From CAZVJU01 sp964627195 (lineage in GTDB: Bacteria > Patescibacteriota > Microgenomatia > UBA8517), in contig CAZVJU010000018.1 of the NCBI GenBank assembly GCA_964627195.1, positions 1-22,139 of the forward strand: DNA of 22,139 nt, in the 5' to 3' direction. Under the pieces are notes generated by a model. It saw only the letters and a list, made by a program, of their open reading frames with translations, did no database searches and had not been told where the DNA came from. Every line of letters starts with the position of its first letter. Position 1 is the first letter of the stretch. A program made the position numbers and the translations under genes. Below are positions 8,020 through 14,721 of the stretch, in pieces.

Positions 8020-9390
8020 GTGACAACTAAAGATTCTTTTCTTTATCCTGTTACACCCGAGACGCTTCATAAATATGCGGAGGATATTTTTGCGCCGATA
8101 AGACGCGGCGAGTGCGTGACTACTGTTTGGGTTCCTATGGCGGGGAGACGCATGTGGAACAAGTTCATCATCGAAAATATAAGACTTTTTGACAAGGAGC
8201 TGCCAAATTACGACAAATACCTTCTTACCTATATCGAACCGCTGGATTTAACTGAAGAGAGTTTAACAGGCTATATTCGCTTGATGGCGAAAAGTTTTAT
8301 TGAGGTTGCGCTCGCAAATAAATATGTAAAGAAAGATGTAGTTAACGCTTATCGGGCGGTTTTCAATAACGATCAGGCAACTTACTCCTTACTTCTTGAA
8401 AATTTAAAGAAACTCCTTAAGGAAACGACAGACTCGGGTTTGGAAGTAATATTTTTTGTCGGAGAGTTCGACGAGCTTAAATTCGCAAACACTATTTTTT
8501 ACAACAACCTGAAAAGTTTATGGAGTGGACTCTACCCCAGACTTCATTACATCTTTTTGTTGCGCGAGCGAGTTACTCGTCAAGAGAATATTTCCAAGTG
8601 GGGAGAGTTAAACGAAGCAATCATGCAAAATATCATATACGTTCCTTTACGTTCAGAAAAAGATACGAAGTACATGATAGACTATTTATCCGAAGAATAT
8701 AAAGTGAAAATCTCAGAAGCTCAGGAGGTGATAATCCGGAATCTTTGCGGGGGTCATCCTTATATGATAAAGGTTGCCGTGCGTTTTTTGGCAAGGAACA
8801 TCAATGAAAATTTTACACCAGGGCAATTGGAGTCTCTATTGAGTGACTACTACGAATTAAAATCTGTTGCCCGCGCTATTTTCGAAGCGAGAGGGGATAA
8901 GGAAAAGAAAGTTCTTCAACTAGTTGCTGAAGGAAAAAAGGTCTCACAGGAATACGATGAGATATCTACATTCCTGAGAAACCTTGGTTTAACATTTTTT
9001 GATAAAAAAGTAACCAATAAGCTCTTTGGTGAACTATTTACCAAATCCATTGTCGGTTCAGAAGAGAAAAAAAATGATTCCACTGGAACAAATGGGGATT
9101 TGCATATAAATGAGAATACAGGAGCAATTCTGGTAGGTGGAAAAACGGTTGAAGAATTGTTTACCCGCCAGGAGTATATGATTCTTTCAATGTTTCTACA
9201 AAAGAAAGACAAATTATTTACAAGAGACGAGATAGGGGAAATGTTATGGGGAAAAGAATCCTATGAGAAGTATTCTGACTGGGCGATTGACCAGTTAATG
9301 AGTAAATTGAGAAGGAAACTAAAAAAGATTGGGATAAAGTCAAGCCTGATCACTATTCGTGGGCGAGGTTATAAATTAGTCAGCTCCTAA
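8020..9390 (+). CDS. STAND-like ATPase fused to an OmpR/PhoB-type winged-helix domain
   Basis: The start is GTG with no Shine-Dalgarno site. Residues 1-345 read as a P-loop ATPase of the STAND/AAA type. A Walker A-like VPMAGRRMWNKF (38-49) keeps the Lys (K48) but lacks the final Gly and Ser/Thr. Walker B is VIFFVGEFDE (143-152). A sensor-like YIFLLRERVT (177-186) and the winged-helix entry GGHPYMI (244-250) follow. Residues 350-456 form an effector-type winged helix (FTRQEYMIL, FTRDEIGEMLWG, QLMSKLRRKLKKIG, ITIRGRGYKL), as in OmpR/PhoB and SARP regulators. Here the DNA-binding domain is C-terminal. It is probably a signal-responsive transcription regulator; the signal is unknown. The stop overlaps, tail to tail by 15 nt, the unknown 746-residue gene on the other strand. 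Confidence 0.8.
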   Translation: MTTKDSFLYPVTPETLHKYAEDIFAPIRRGECVTTVWVPMAGRRMWNKFIIENIRLFDKELPNYDKYLLTYIEPLDLTEESLTGYIRLMAKSFIEVALANKYVKKDVVNAYRAVFNNDQATYSLLLENLKKLLKETTDSGLEVIFFVGEFDELKFANTIFYNNLKSLWSGLYPRLHYIFLLRERVTRQENISKWGELNEAIMQNIIYVPLRSEKDTKYMIDYLSEEYKVKISEAQEVIIRNLCGGHPYMIKVAVRFLARNINENFTPGQLESLLSDYYELKSVARAIFEARGDKEKKVLQLVAEGKKVSQEYDEISTFLRNLGLTFFDKKVTNKLFGELFTKSIVGSEEKKNDSTGTNGDLHINENTGAILVGGKTVEELFTRQEYMILSMFLQKKDKLFTRDEIGEMLWGKESYEKYSDWAIDQLMSKLRRKLKKIGIKSSLITIRGRGYKLVSS

Positions 9391-11616
9391 GTCGATCCCC
9401 ATCATTTTAAGGAGTTCATGATATTCATTTGTTACCCGTTTCGATATGGTAGTGACGGATGGAACTCTTATTGGTTCTTGAATTGCTCCTGAAGCTCTCT
9501 TATTTACCATCTCCGGACTCCAATGTTTTGAAACATAGGGGAGTGCAGTCGCAAGAACCATTGGTGTGTTACCTCTCAAGTGGAGTTGATTAATTGCTTC
9601 TGTTGAGCTTGTGTGGGGAGATCCTGGAGTAAAGACGAAATCGGCGGGTGTAAGTTGTAAGATTTCTTGTGCATTTTGAAAGCCTTGCATGAGATAACCA
9701 TATCTTCCAACGAGCAAATTATTTCCACCTTTTGTAAACTTTCTATTTTGTACTTTGCTTAGGATGTACTCTTCATCTCGTTTTTCCCAATTAAGTTCGT
9801 CTAGACCAGAACAGAGTGTGATTTGAACACCCTGCGTTGCCAATCTACCTCTTGTCTTCATATCATCAACCAATTGGCGGCTGAAGGCTGACCTAAAATG
9901 GTTAATACTTCGTAAAATGTCACCAGCCTGTGCGGGTTCTGGTTGCAGTTTGGTTGTTAGAAACATTCGTTTGCGATCTACATCCGCGTTTTGAAGAATT
10001 ATGGCGCCGACTCTTTCATCCAATCTTCCTACATTAGCAAACTTTTTCTTGTAATCCGGTGCATTTGTTTTTGGAATCGGTGCTACAACAAGAATTCTTT
10101 GCGTCTTTGTTCTTTGTGAGTCCATAGCATCTAAAACATCAAGATGATCCATATAAGCCATTATTTTTGTCCTAAAATCGCCATGGCCAGTGTAAGTCCA
10201 GAACCCGTATGTTCCTGGGGCATAAAACACCTCAATAGTCTCTGTGTCCTTTTCAATTAAGTCACCTAAGTTTTGATCTGCCAAATCAACAAAAGGTTCC
10301 GCCCTCAATCTGTCATAAGTATCGACCATTGCTTCCCGCAAATAACTACCTTCTGAGTCTCGAAGGGCGTTTACACGTACAGCCTCTCTAATAATTTCTT
10401 CGCTGAGAACATCATGTCCTCCATTTAAATCTTCGTCGCCATTCAAACTAGATAAAAGAGCCGCGAATTCTCGAATGTTTTCTATACCTGTTTGTTGGAG
10501 AAAGTAAACTATATAGCTGGCGGCTTCTCGGGTATCCAACATACCAAGCTCAATTCTCGGCTCTGCCCATTCTTTAAATCGGAAGACTAAGTCGTCCATA
10601 AGAGGTTCTAATACTTTAGGATTCCGTGCACTTAACTCCTCTTTTAAGGGCCCTACAAGTATTTGATGGAATCTGGAAATAATAAGATCTTGTGTATTTT
10701 CTAGCTGAGCGACAGCATTTTCGTAACCTCCTTTGTCTTTCAGATAATTTCTGGCTCTTGCGACTCCTTTATGGAGAGAGTGGAAGGGGAGTAAAGATAC
10801 TTCATCTCCGCTTGCATACAACTGAAAGTATGTTTCTGAATCAAGAAATACTGTAAATTCCGTCAGAGTTTGAAGAAATCCGATACACTGTTCAGCCTCG
10901 TCTCCGGATAGTTTTTGGTATAGCCAGTTTTCTAGAACTTCAGCTGATTCTGGATACTTTAAATCCCGAAGTATTGCAAGGAGAGTTTGAGGTAATTCGA
11001 ACCCACGATCTGTACTTCCGTCACTTGTAGTAACAATTAATCCATTTCTTGCTAGGATAAAGGGATCCTTTAGCTGATCAACAACTGATCCTTCTTCTGA
11101 AACTAGAGATGCTAGAGTCATTCCTTGGTCAAGTAAGTTGGAGTTGAGTAGATTATGAGTTATTTCTTTTTCAATTACTGGTTTGCTTTGACTGCTCTCT
11201 TCAAAAAGAGTTGTGAGCAATTTACCAGCTGCAGTACCTGCATTTTTTTTAGGTACACCAAGAGCAGTATGGAGTGAAGCGGCAACAAGGTGTCGCACCT
11301 GATCTTTGATATATGGACGTTCTTTTAAGTTTCTTTCTAAACGAGTATCCACAACAGGATCATTTAACTTTTTTGCAAGTGTTAAAAGTCCTTCCTCATC
11401 GACCACAATTTCGGGTGGGAGGCTTATAATTCCTCGGTGATTCTCGGTATGTGTAACGATTCTTTTTAGAACCATCCCGAGTCTCTGAGTATTGGATCGT
11501 AAATCATTTTGTGATTCAGTAACTAGATCCGCATAACTTTTATTGTGAGACGATCCGCCGGTATCGCCAAATTTGTCAGGCATCATTAGGAACGTTGGTT
11601 GTAATCTTTCAGACAT
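9376..11616 (-). CDS. Large unknown cytoplasmic protein (746 residues)
   Basis: A long uninterrupted frame on the minus strand, not recognised. It has no signal peptide or membrane helix. Residues 1-420 are mainly helical and acidic, with a polar leader (KFGDTGGSSHNKSYADL). From about 470 on, short hydrophobic strands alternate with helices: RILVVAPIPKT, RVGAIILQNADV, GVQITLCSGLDEL, PADFVFTPGSPHTSS and PMVLATALPYV. This suggests an alpha/beta (Rossmann-like) C-terminal domain; the strand-GSPHTSSTEA turn recalls GT-B glycosyltransferase ends, but no diagnostic motif was found. The gene converges on the STAND/OmpR-type regulator (15-nt overlap) and lies downstream of the 201-residue gene, separated by a terminator, so it has its own promoter somewhere in 11617-11699 (none was clear). 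A real gene by length; function unknown. Confidence 0.75.
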   Translation of the reverse strand: MSERLQPTFLMMPDKFGDTGGSSHNKSYADLVTESQNDLRSNTQRLGMVLKRIVTHTENHRGIISLPPEIVVDEEGLLTLAKKLNDPVVDTRLERNLKERPYIKDQVRHLVAASLHTALGVPKKNAGTAAGKLLTTLFEESSQSKPVIEKEITHNLLNSNLLDQGMTLASLVSEEGSVVDQLKDPFILARNGLIVTTSDGSTDRGFELPQTLLAILRDLKYPESAEVLENWLYQKLSGDEAEQCIGFLQTLTEFTVFLDSETYFQLYASGDEVSLLPFHSLHKGVARARNYLKDKGGYENAVAQLENTQDLIISRFHQILVGPLKEELSARNPKVLEPLMDDLVFRFKEWAEPRIELGMLDTREAASYIVYFLQQTGIENIREFAALLSSLNGDEDLNGGHDVLSEEIIREAVRVNALRDSEGSYLREAMVDTYDRLRAEPFVDLADQNLGDLIEKDTETIEVFYAPGTYGFWTYTGHGDFRTKIMAYMDHLDVLDAMDSQRTKTQRILVVAPIPKTNAPDYKKKFANVGRLDERVGAIILQNADVDRKRMFLTTKLQPEPAQAGDILRSINHFRSAFSRQLVDDMKTRGRLATQGVQITLCSGLDELNWEKRDEEYILSKVQNRKFTKGGNNLLVGRYGYLMQGFQNAQEILQLTPADFVFTPGSPHTSSTEAINQLHLRGNTPMVLATALPYVSKHWSPEMVNKRASGAIQEPIRVPSVTTISKRVTNEYHELLKMMGIDLGAD

Positions 11617-11699
11617 TTTAAGGAATGATAAATCCCGACTTAATTACTTTTCTAATCTAGGATATCAACATGTAAAGACAACAATACAAATACTTTCTG

Positions 11700-11729
11700 A
11701 ATAAATAAAGCCTTCCTAAAAAGAAAGGC
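11700..11729 (-). terminator. Intrinsic terminator of the 201-residue gene (minus strand)
   Basis: Read on the minus strand, GCCTTTC (11729-11723) pairs with GGAAGGC (11716-11710) with one mismatch across a short TTTTTA loop, followed by TTTATTTATT (11709-11700). This is a plausible rho-independent terminator. It separates the two minus-strand genes into different units. Confidence 0.6.
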
Positions 11730-11789
11730 GAAGTGATTATAGACCTTCGATATCGGAACATCAATTTAGTACAAGTACAACAAGTTCAA

Positions 11790-12395
11790 TTAGGCTGCGA
11801 GAGGAAGTTGTAAAACTTCAACCAGGTAACTATCATCCTTAAGCATGTCAACGGTCTCTTTAAGATATCGTCCGAAATTTATTATACCAACATCTTTTTC
11901 AGATACCGCTTGCCATTTTTTAAGCCGTTGAAGGTGTAGCTCGGGGATTGGAAGGGGGATCTCCGTGTAACCACTCCATGAGATAGCCATAGATTCACCG
12001 AAATTAACAGCAAGGTCTCTATCTCTTGCTAAACGTTGAACAGGTATGGTTTCTACTGGAGTTCCGACTGTATGTGCCCAAGCTTCGGATATTTGACTTT
12101 CCATTCTGTCTCTTCTAAGAATGGTGACAGAAGGATTTTCCCCTGCCAGTCCGTCAGCACGAATGACGGTGTTTCTTAACTGAGGTGTTCCCAAAGTCCC
12201 AAAAGGTTTTTCGTGTATAAGTATAACTATTGGAGTTGTTCTTTCTTCTTCTGGAATAACTCCTTGTAACCGGGCAAGCAATAAGTCAGCCGCTTTTTGG
12301 CCCTGCTCTTCTAATTCAGTCTGGGCAGAAATCTCGCTGGTATTAACTCCGGCCTCAACTAATAAGACCACTCTTTCTGTCAAAAGACCTCCCAT
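11790..12395 (-). CDS. Unknown 201-residue protein with faint histidine-phosphatase likeness
   Basis: Not confidently recognised. The first 40 residues (ERVVLLVEAG, then QTELEEQGQKAADLLLARL) have the order of a histidine-phosphatase N-terminus, where a strand and RHG are followed by LTxxGxxQA. Here the catalytic RHG is replaced by EAG, so any such protein would be inactive. Strands IVILIHEKPFG and SVTILRR and a helical C-terminus (ELHLQRLKKW, GRYLKETVDML) follow. No membrane segment or signal is seen. The gene has a promoter on the minus strand with the transcription start a few bases before the ATG, and a terminator downstream, so it is monocistronic. A functional link to the downstream 746-residue gene is possible but not shown. 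Confidence 0.55.
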   Translation of the reverse strand: MGGLLTERVVLLVEAGVNTSEISAQTELEEQGQKAADLLLARLQGVIPEEERTTPIVILIHEKPFGTLGTPQLRNTVIRADGLAGENPSVTILRRDRMESQISEAWAHTVGTPVETIPVQRLARDRDLAVNFGESMAISWSGYTEIPLPIPELHLQRLKKWQAVSEKDVGIINFGRYLKETVDMLKDDSYLVEVLQLPLAA

Positions 12396-12406
12396 GTTAA
12401 GTCTGT

Positions 12407-12435
12407 ATTTTACTACTCAAGTTCTCTAGAGGCAA
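12407..12435 (-). promoter_or_regulatory. Minus-strand promoter of the 201-residue gene
   Basis: On the minus strand TTGCCT (12435-12430, 4 of 6) and TAAAAT (12412-12407, 5 of 6) are 17 bp apart. The predicted start is about 4 nt before the ATG at 12395, a near-leaderless arrangement. Confidence 0.55.
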
Positions 12436-12555
12436 TTTCTTCGAGTCAGGAAACTCAGATTGTTCGAGGCTGACTTACTAGAAACCTCTTAGATAGAGCT
12501 CAAGCAGGTTCCTTTTATATATATTATGCTTTCACTAGAAAGATAAGAGAGAGGG

Positions 12556-12619
12556 GACTGAGAGGGAGATAACTTAATAAGCGGTTAGCTCAATAAATAA
12601 GATTTTTCTCCCCTCAGTC
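12556..12619. repeat. Long-loop inverted repeat in the gap before the zinc-ribbon ORF
   Basis: GACTGAG-A-GGGAGA (12556-12569) pairs with TCTCCCCTCAGTC (12607-12619): 13 pairs with a single bulged A, around a loop of 37 nt. The 259-nt gap 12396-12654 otherwise holds only the minus-strand promoter; no tRNA or other known RNA was seen. The repeat could be a structured leader, an untranslated RNA or the ends of a small element. Confidence 0.4.
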
Positions 12620-12654
12620 TTTCCTTAAAAACTCAAACTGCTCCTTAAAGACTA

Positions 12655-12996
12655 ATGTTTACGGATTACAAGCCATCAATACACCAACTTCAGTACTGGC
12701 TTTTACAGACAGGTCGATGCGTATGCTGCGGTAAGAGGTTACATGAGGCTGATGAAGCTCCCCGGGTTGAAACCCGGGGGATCTTCTCCTCGCTGCTTCG
12801 TCGGGAGCGAAATCCCGCCGAAGCAGAAAACACTTCGCATTCATTCCTTCGACTTCGCTCAGGATTTTCTGCGAAGGAGGATAAAGAACGTAAAAACGGG
12901 TCATTTTTACTAACCTGTATATGCAGACGAGTTTTTGTATGGCATCCAGTAGAAAATGTATACCGGCGTGCATACCTTGAAGACCTACGTAAGTAA
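12655..12996 (+). CDS. Small zinc-ribbon-like protein carrying in-frame palindromic insertions
   Basis: The 113-residue frame has a cysteine knuckle RCVCCGKRL (C22, C24, C25) and a second one TCICRRVFVWHP (C88, C90), as in small zinc ribbons. Between them, about residues 35-76 are encoded by three GC-rich palindromes (12760-12876) that differ in base composition from both flanks yet keep the frame. Removing them would leave a protein of about 70 residues with the knuckles a normal distance apart. The sequence opens MFTDYKPSIHQLQYWLLQTG. No clear ribosome site precedes the ATG. The protein may be functional with an extended loop, as with the palindromic elements inside Rickettsia genes, or may be a decaying gene. 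The family is unknown. Confidence 0.5.
   Translation: MFTDYKPSIHQLQYWLLQTGRCVCCGKRLHEADEAPRVETRGIFSSLLRRERNPAEAENTSHSFLRLRSGFSAKEDKERKNGSFLLTCICRRVFVWHPVENVYRRAYLEDLRK
12760..12779. repeat. Palindrome 1 inside the zinc-ribbon ORF
   Basis: CCCCGGGTT (12760-12768) and AACCCGGGG (12771-12779) are perfect inverted copies with only GA between them. This is very GC-rich against an AT-rich background. Confidence 0.75.
12793..12826. repeat. Palindrome 2 inside the zinc-ribbon ORF
   Basis: CTGCTTCG (12793-12800) pairs with CGAAGCAG (12819-12826), then after one mismatch CGGGA (12802-12806) pairs with TCCCG (12813-12817), around a GCGAAA loop. The 13 base pairs make a strong hairpin. Confidence 0.75.
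12833..12876. repeat. Palindrome 3 with a CCTTCGACTTCGCTCAGGA-type core
   Basis: CTTCGCA (12833-12839) pairs with TGCGAAG (12870-12876). The interior 12846-12864 carries CCTTCGACTTCGCTCAGGA, which from memory resembles a dispersed repeat seen in many bacterial drafts; its identity would need a search. Confidence 0.55.
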
Positions 12997-13006
12997 AATA
13001 ATAAAT

Positions 13007-13138
13007 ATGCTTGTTGAAGGAGTACTCGTTAAAACAGGAGCCTTTTTGATAGAGGTTTATATGTGGATTTTAGCAAGCCCCTTTTTCATTTTTGATATTA
13101 TTATCGGGGAAGACCGTATTACTCCAAAGCCCTCCTGA
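13007..13138 (+). CDS. Possible 43-residue membrane peptide
   Basis: A short frame beginning MLVEGVLVKTGAFLIEV contains a single strongly hydrophobic segment (about residues 13-33) and ends with a charged tail (GEDRITPKPS). It has no convincing ribosome site. It lies in the stretch between the zinc-ribbon ORF and the DUF4870-like gene, which otherwise holds only a weak promoter-like TTGACC at 13168-13173 and a T run at 13151-13157. It may be a real small membrane protein or chance. Confidence 0.25.
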   Translation: MLVEGVLVKTGAFLIEVYMWILASPFFIFDIIIGEDRITPKPS

Positions 13139-13233
13139 CTCCGGCGGCACTTTTTTTAATTTCCATATTGACCAAAGGGGTAGTTTCTGAAAAGATAAAT
13201 AAAGCAACACAATGGAAGGGTGGTGATAAAGAT

Positions 13234-13566
13234 ATGGCAGGCGAAATGAAAGGAACAGGTTTACCCAAAAATACGGCAGCAGCACTTGCGTACGTTTTGG
13301 GTCCGATAACAGGGGTTGTGTTTTATGTCCTGGAGAAAGATCCCTATGTGCGTTTTCATGCGATGCAGTCGATAGTTACCTTTGCCTTACTCTTCGTACT
13401 TCAATGGGTTTTTGGATTAACGTTAGTGCTTTTACCCTTAGTACCTCTTTTGTCGGTTTTCGGTTTTGCACTTTGGTTAGTTTTGATATACAAAGCTTGG
13501 CAAGGGAGTGAGTGGGAAGTACCTATTTTAGGAAAGTACGCGAGAAAATTTTTAAAAAAGGCATGA
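13234..13566 (+). CDS. DUF4870/Tic20-like small membrane protein
   Basis: The 110-residue product starts MAGEMKGTGLPKNTAAALAYV. The ATG at 13234 is chosen because GGAAGGGTGG (13214-13223) gives a ribosome site; the frame is open back to a TTG at 13168, which has none. The family signature is a helix LAYVLGPITGVVFYVLE, then PYVRFHAMQSIVTF, then a long hydrophobic pair (LFVLQWVFGLTLVLLPLVPLL, FGFALWLVLIYKAW). This is the pattern of DUF4870 proteins: three helices with a conserved VRFHA(M/A)QS. Their role is unknown; they are often near secretion or stress genes. Short palindromes fill the 162 nt between this gene and pcm. Confidence 0.75.
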   Translation: MAGEMKGTGLPKNTAAALAYVLGPITGVVFYVLEKDPYVRFHAMQSIVTFALLFVLQWVFGLTLVLLPLVPLLSVFGFALWLVLIYKAWQGSEWEVPILGKYARKFLKKA

Positions 13567-13574
13567 CGTACTCC

Positions 13575-13662
13575 TCGCAACAAGTTGCGAAGGTATCTTG
13601 CGATACGTATGTCTTCTTGAATCTGCTTCATCCTGCGCTGCAAGCAGCGAGATATTCGCAGG
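13575..13662. repeat. Cluster of short palindromes between the DUF4870-like gene and pcm
   Basis: TCGCAAC/GTTGCGA (13575-13581 with 13584-13590, loop AA), GTATC/GATAC (13593-13597 with 13602-13606) and CGCTGC/GCAGCG (13636-13641 with 13644-13649, loop AA) follow one another. CCTGCG (13632-13637) and CGCAGG (13657-13662) offer an alternative outer stem. No T run follows, so this is not an obvious terminator. Confidence 0.6.
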
Positions 13663-13690
13663 TTCTAGAATAAGGATTGAATCTGCCCCT

Positions 13691-13720
13691 CTCCGAGCCA
13701 GAGATTCTCTGAGCCGGAGG
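13691..13720 (+). promoter_or_regulatory. Hairpin overlapping the pcm ribosome binding site
   Basis: CTCCG (13691-13695) pairs with CGGAG (13715-13719), and CAGAG (13699-13703) with CTCTG (13707-13711) around ATT. The ribosome site GGAGG (13716-13720) stands 8 nt before the pcm ATG and is mostly held in the outer stem, which could limit initiation. Regulation is inferred. Confidence 0.5.
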
Positions 13721-13728
13721 CTAAAGAC

Positions 13729-14373
13729 ATGAAAGACAAGCGGGAGCAGATGGTGCGTATTATAAAAAAGCAATATGGTTTGACTATACCTCAGGTGCTT
13801 TCTGTAATGCTTCAGATTCCTCGTGAGAAGTTTGTATCGAAAAAATATAAAACTATTGCCTATCATGACGGTCCGGTTTCAATCGGATTTGGTCAGACAA
13901 TGTCCCAGCCCTATACGGTCGCTTTCATGACTGATTTATTGGATCTCACAGGCAGGCAAAAAGTGCTTGAAATTGGAACTGGGTCAGGTTATCAGGCGGC
14001 AGTTTTAGCAGAGTTGGCGAAAGAAGTTTACACTGTTGAGATTATCCCTGAGTTGGCCGAGAGAGCTAAAAAAGTGTTGAAAAAATTGGGTTATAAAAAT
14101 GTACATGTTAAATCTGGGAGTGGGGAGTATGGTTGGTCTGACAAAGCTCCTTTTGATGCAATTATTGTAACCGCAGGCTTGGGAGAAAAGGTGCCCGAGG
14201 AACTTTTTGATCAGCTGAAAGTAGATGGTGTATTAGTTGCTCCTCTAGGGGCCGGACACGATAAAGTAATGACACGGTATACCAAAACCCGCCTTCACCA
14301 AAACTTAGGCGAAGCAAAGAGAGAAGAATTCGGAACTTTCCACTTCGTACCCTTTGTAAAAGAAAAAAACTAA
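13729..14373 (+). CDS. pcm: Protein-L-isoaspartate O-methyltransferase
   Basis: This 214-residue enzyme has the normal PIMT length. It uses S-adenosylmethionine to methylate isoaspartyl residues so that damaged proteins can be repaired. Signature blocks are GFGQTMSQPYTVAFM (53-67, the substrate loop; other members have G(Q)TISQPxxVAxM), motif I VLEIGTGSGYQAAVLA (79-94), YTVEIIPELAERAKK (101-115), and the post-motifs FDAIIVTAG and LKVDGVLVAPLG. All SAM-binding positions seem intact. The start is supported by GGAGG 8 nt upstream; that site lies in a hairpin. No partner gene is coupled; the cluster ahead is palindrome-rich and the next gene is a toxin-antitoxin unit. Confidence 0.92.
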   Translation: MKDKREQMVRIIKKQYGLTIPQVLSVMLQIPREKFVSKKYKTIAYHDGPVSIGFGQTMSQPYTVAFMTDLLDLTGRQKVLEIGTGSGYQAAVLAELAKEVYTVEIIPELAERAKKVLKKLGYKNVHVKSGSGEYGWSDKAPFDAIIVTAGLGEKVPEELFDQLKVDGVLVAPLGAGHDKVMTRYTKTRLHQNLGEAKREEFGTFHFVPFVKEKN

Positions 14374-14412
14374 GCTTGATAACATACAACATACGACATA
14401 CAATATATTTAT

Positions 14413-14475
14413 AAAATCCCAAATCAAAATAAAATAACCAATTTGCTTGAGCAAATTGTCAAATGACAAATTAAA
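14413..14475. repeat. S23-element-like end sequence and two palindromes ahead of the RHH antitoxin
   Basis: AAAATCCCAAAT (14413-14424) and TCAAATGACAAATT (14459-14472) also occur, in the same order but adjacent, at the left end of the S23 element (16044-16069). Between and over them lie two inverted repeats: CAATTTGC/GCAAATTG (14439-14446 with 14451-14458) and TTGTCA/TGACAA (14456-14461 with 14464-14469). The palindromes may act as an operator for the antitoxin; the shared words suggest a common mobile end. Confidence 0.55.
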
Positions 14476-14478
14476 ACT

Positions 14479-14721
14479 ATGATTAGAACACAAATATATT
14501 TACCAGATGAGTTATACAACGAGCTTAAACTTATTGCTGCTGATCGAAAGGATAAGTTTTCCGATTTAATTCGCGAGGGAGCAAGGCTTGTTATCAAAAA
14601 GAAAACTAAAAAGCAAAGCAAAACTGATCTCTGGAAAGAGTTTATTGGGGCGATAAAAGGAGGACCTAAAAAAAGCGGCCAAGAGTTGATCGATGATTAT
14701 TATAAAAATGATGTGGTATGA
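14479..14721 (+). CDS. Ribbon-helix-helix antitoxin (CopG/VapB-like)
   Basis: The 80-residue protein opens MIRTQIYLPDELYNELKLIA, a classic ribbon-helix-helix start: one DNA-contacting strand (RTQIYL), then helix A. Helix B follows as KFSDLIREGARLVI. The C-terminal half (WKEFIGAIKGGPKKSGQELIDDYYKND) is the likely toxin-wrapping tail. The stop overlaps the next start as ATGA, joining it to a PIN toxin frame. No Shine-Dalgarno site precedes the ATG. Two palindromes directly upstream are good operator candidates, since RHH antitoxins usually repress their own operon. The downstream toxin is broken, so this antitoxin may now be an orphan. Confidence 0.8.
   Translation: MIRTQIYLPDELYNELKLIAADRKDKFSDLIREGARLVIKKKTKKQSKTDLWKEFIGAIKGGPKKSGQELIDDYYKNDVV

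Noticed and set aside
12556..12619. tRNA-like words (GGTTAGCTCAA) in the loop of the inverted repeat
   Set aside because: No acceptor stem, anticodon arm or TTCGA loop could be fitted around it.
13139..13157. Terminator before the DUF4870-like gene (CCGGCGGC... then seven T)
   Set aside because: The T run is good but no stem of more than about two uninterrupted pairs could be made directly upstream.
13168..13233. N-terminal extension of the DUF4870-like protein from a TTG
   Set aside because: No ribosome site for the TTG, whereas the ATG at 13234 has one, and the extra residues do not look like the family.
14376..14412. ACATAC repeats (ACATACAACATACGACATAC) as a CRISPR-like or phase-variable array
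   Set aside because: Only three short imperfect copies without spacers, outside any coding frame.
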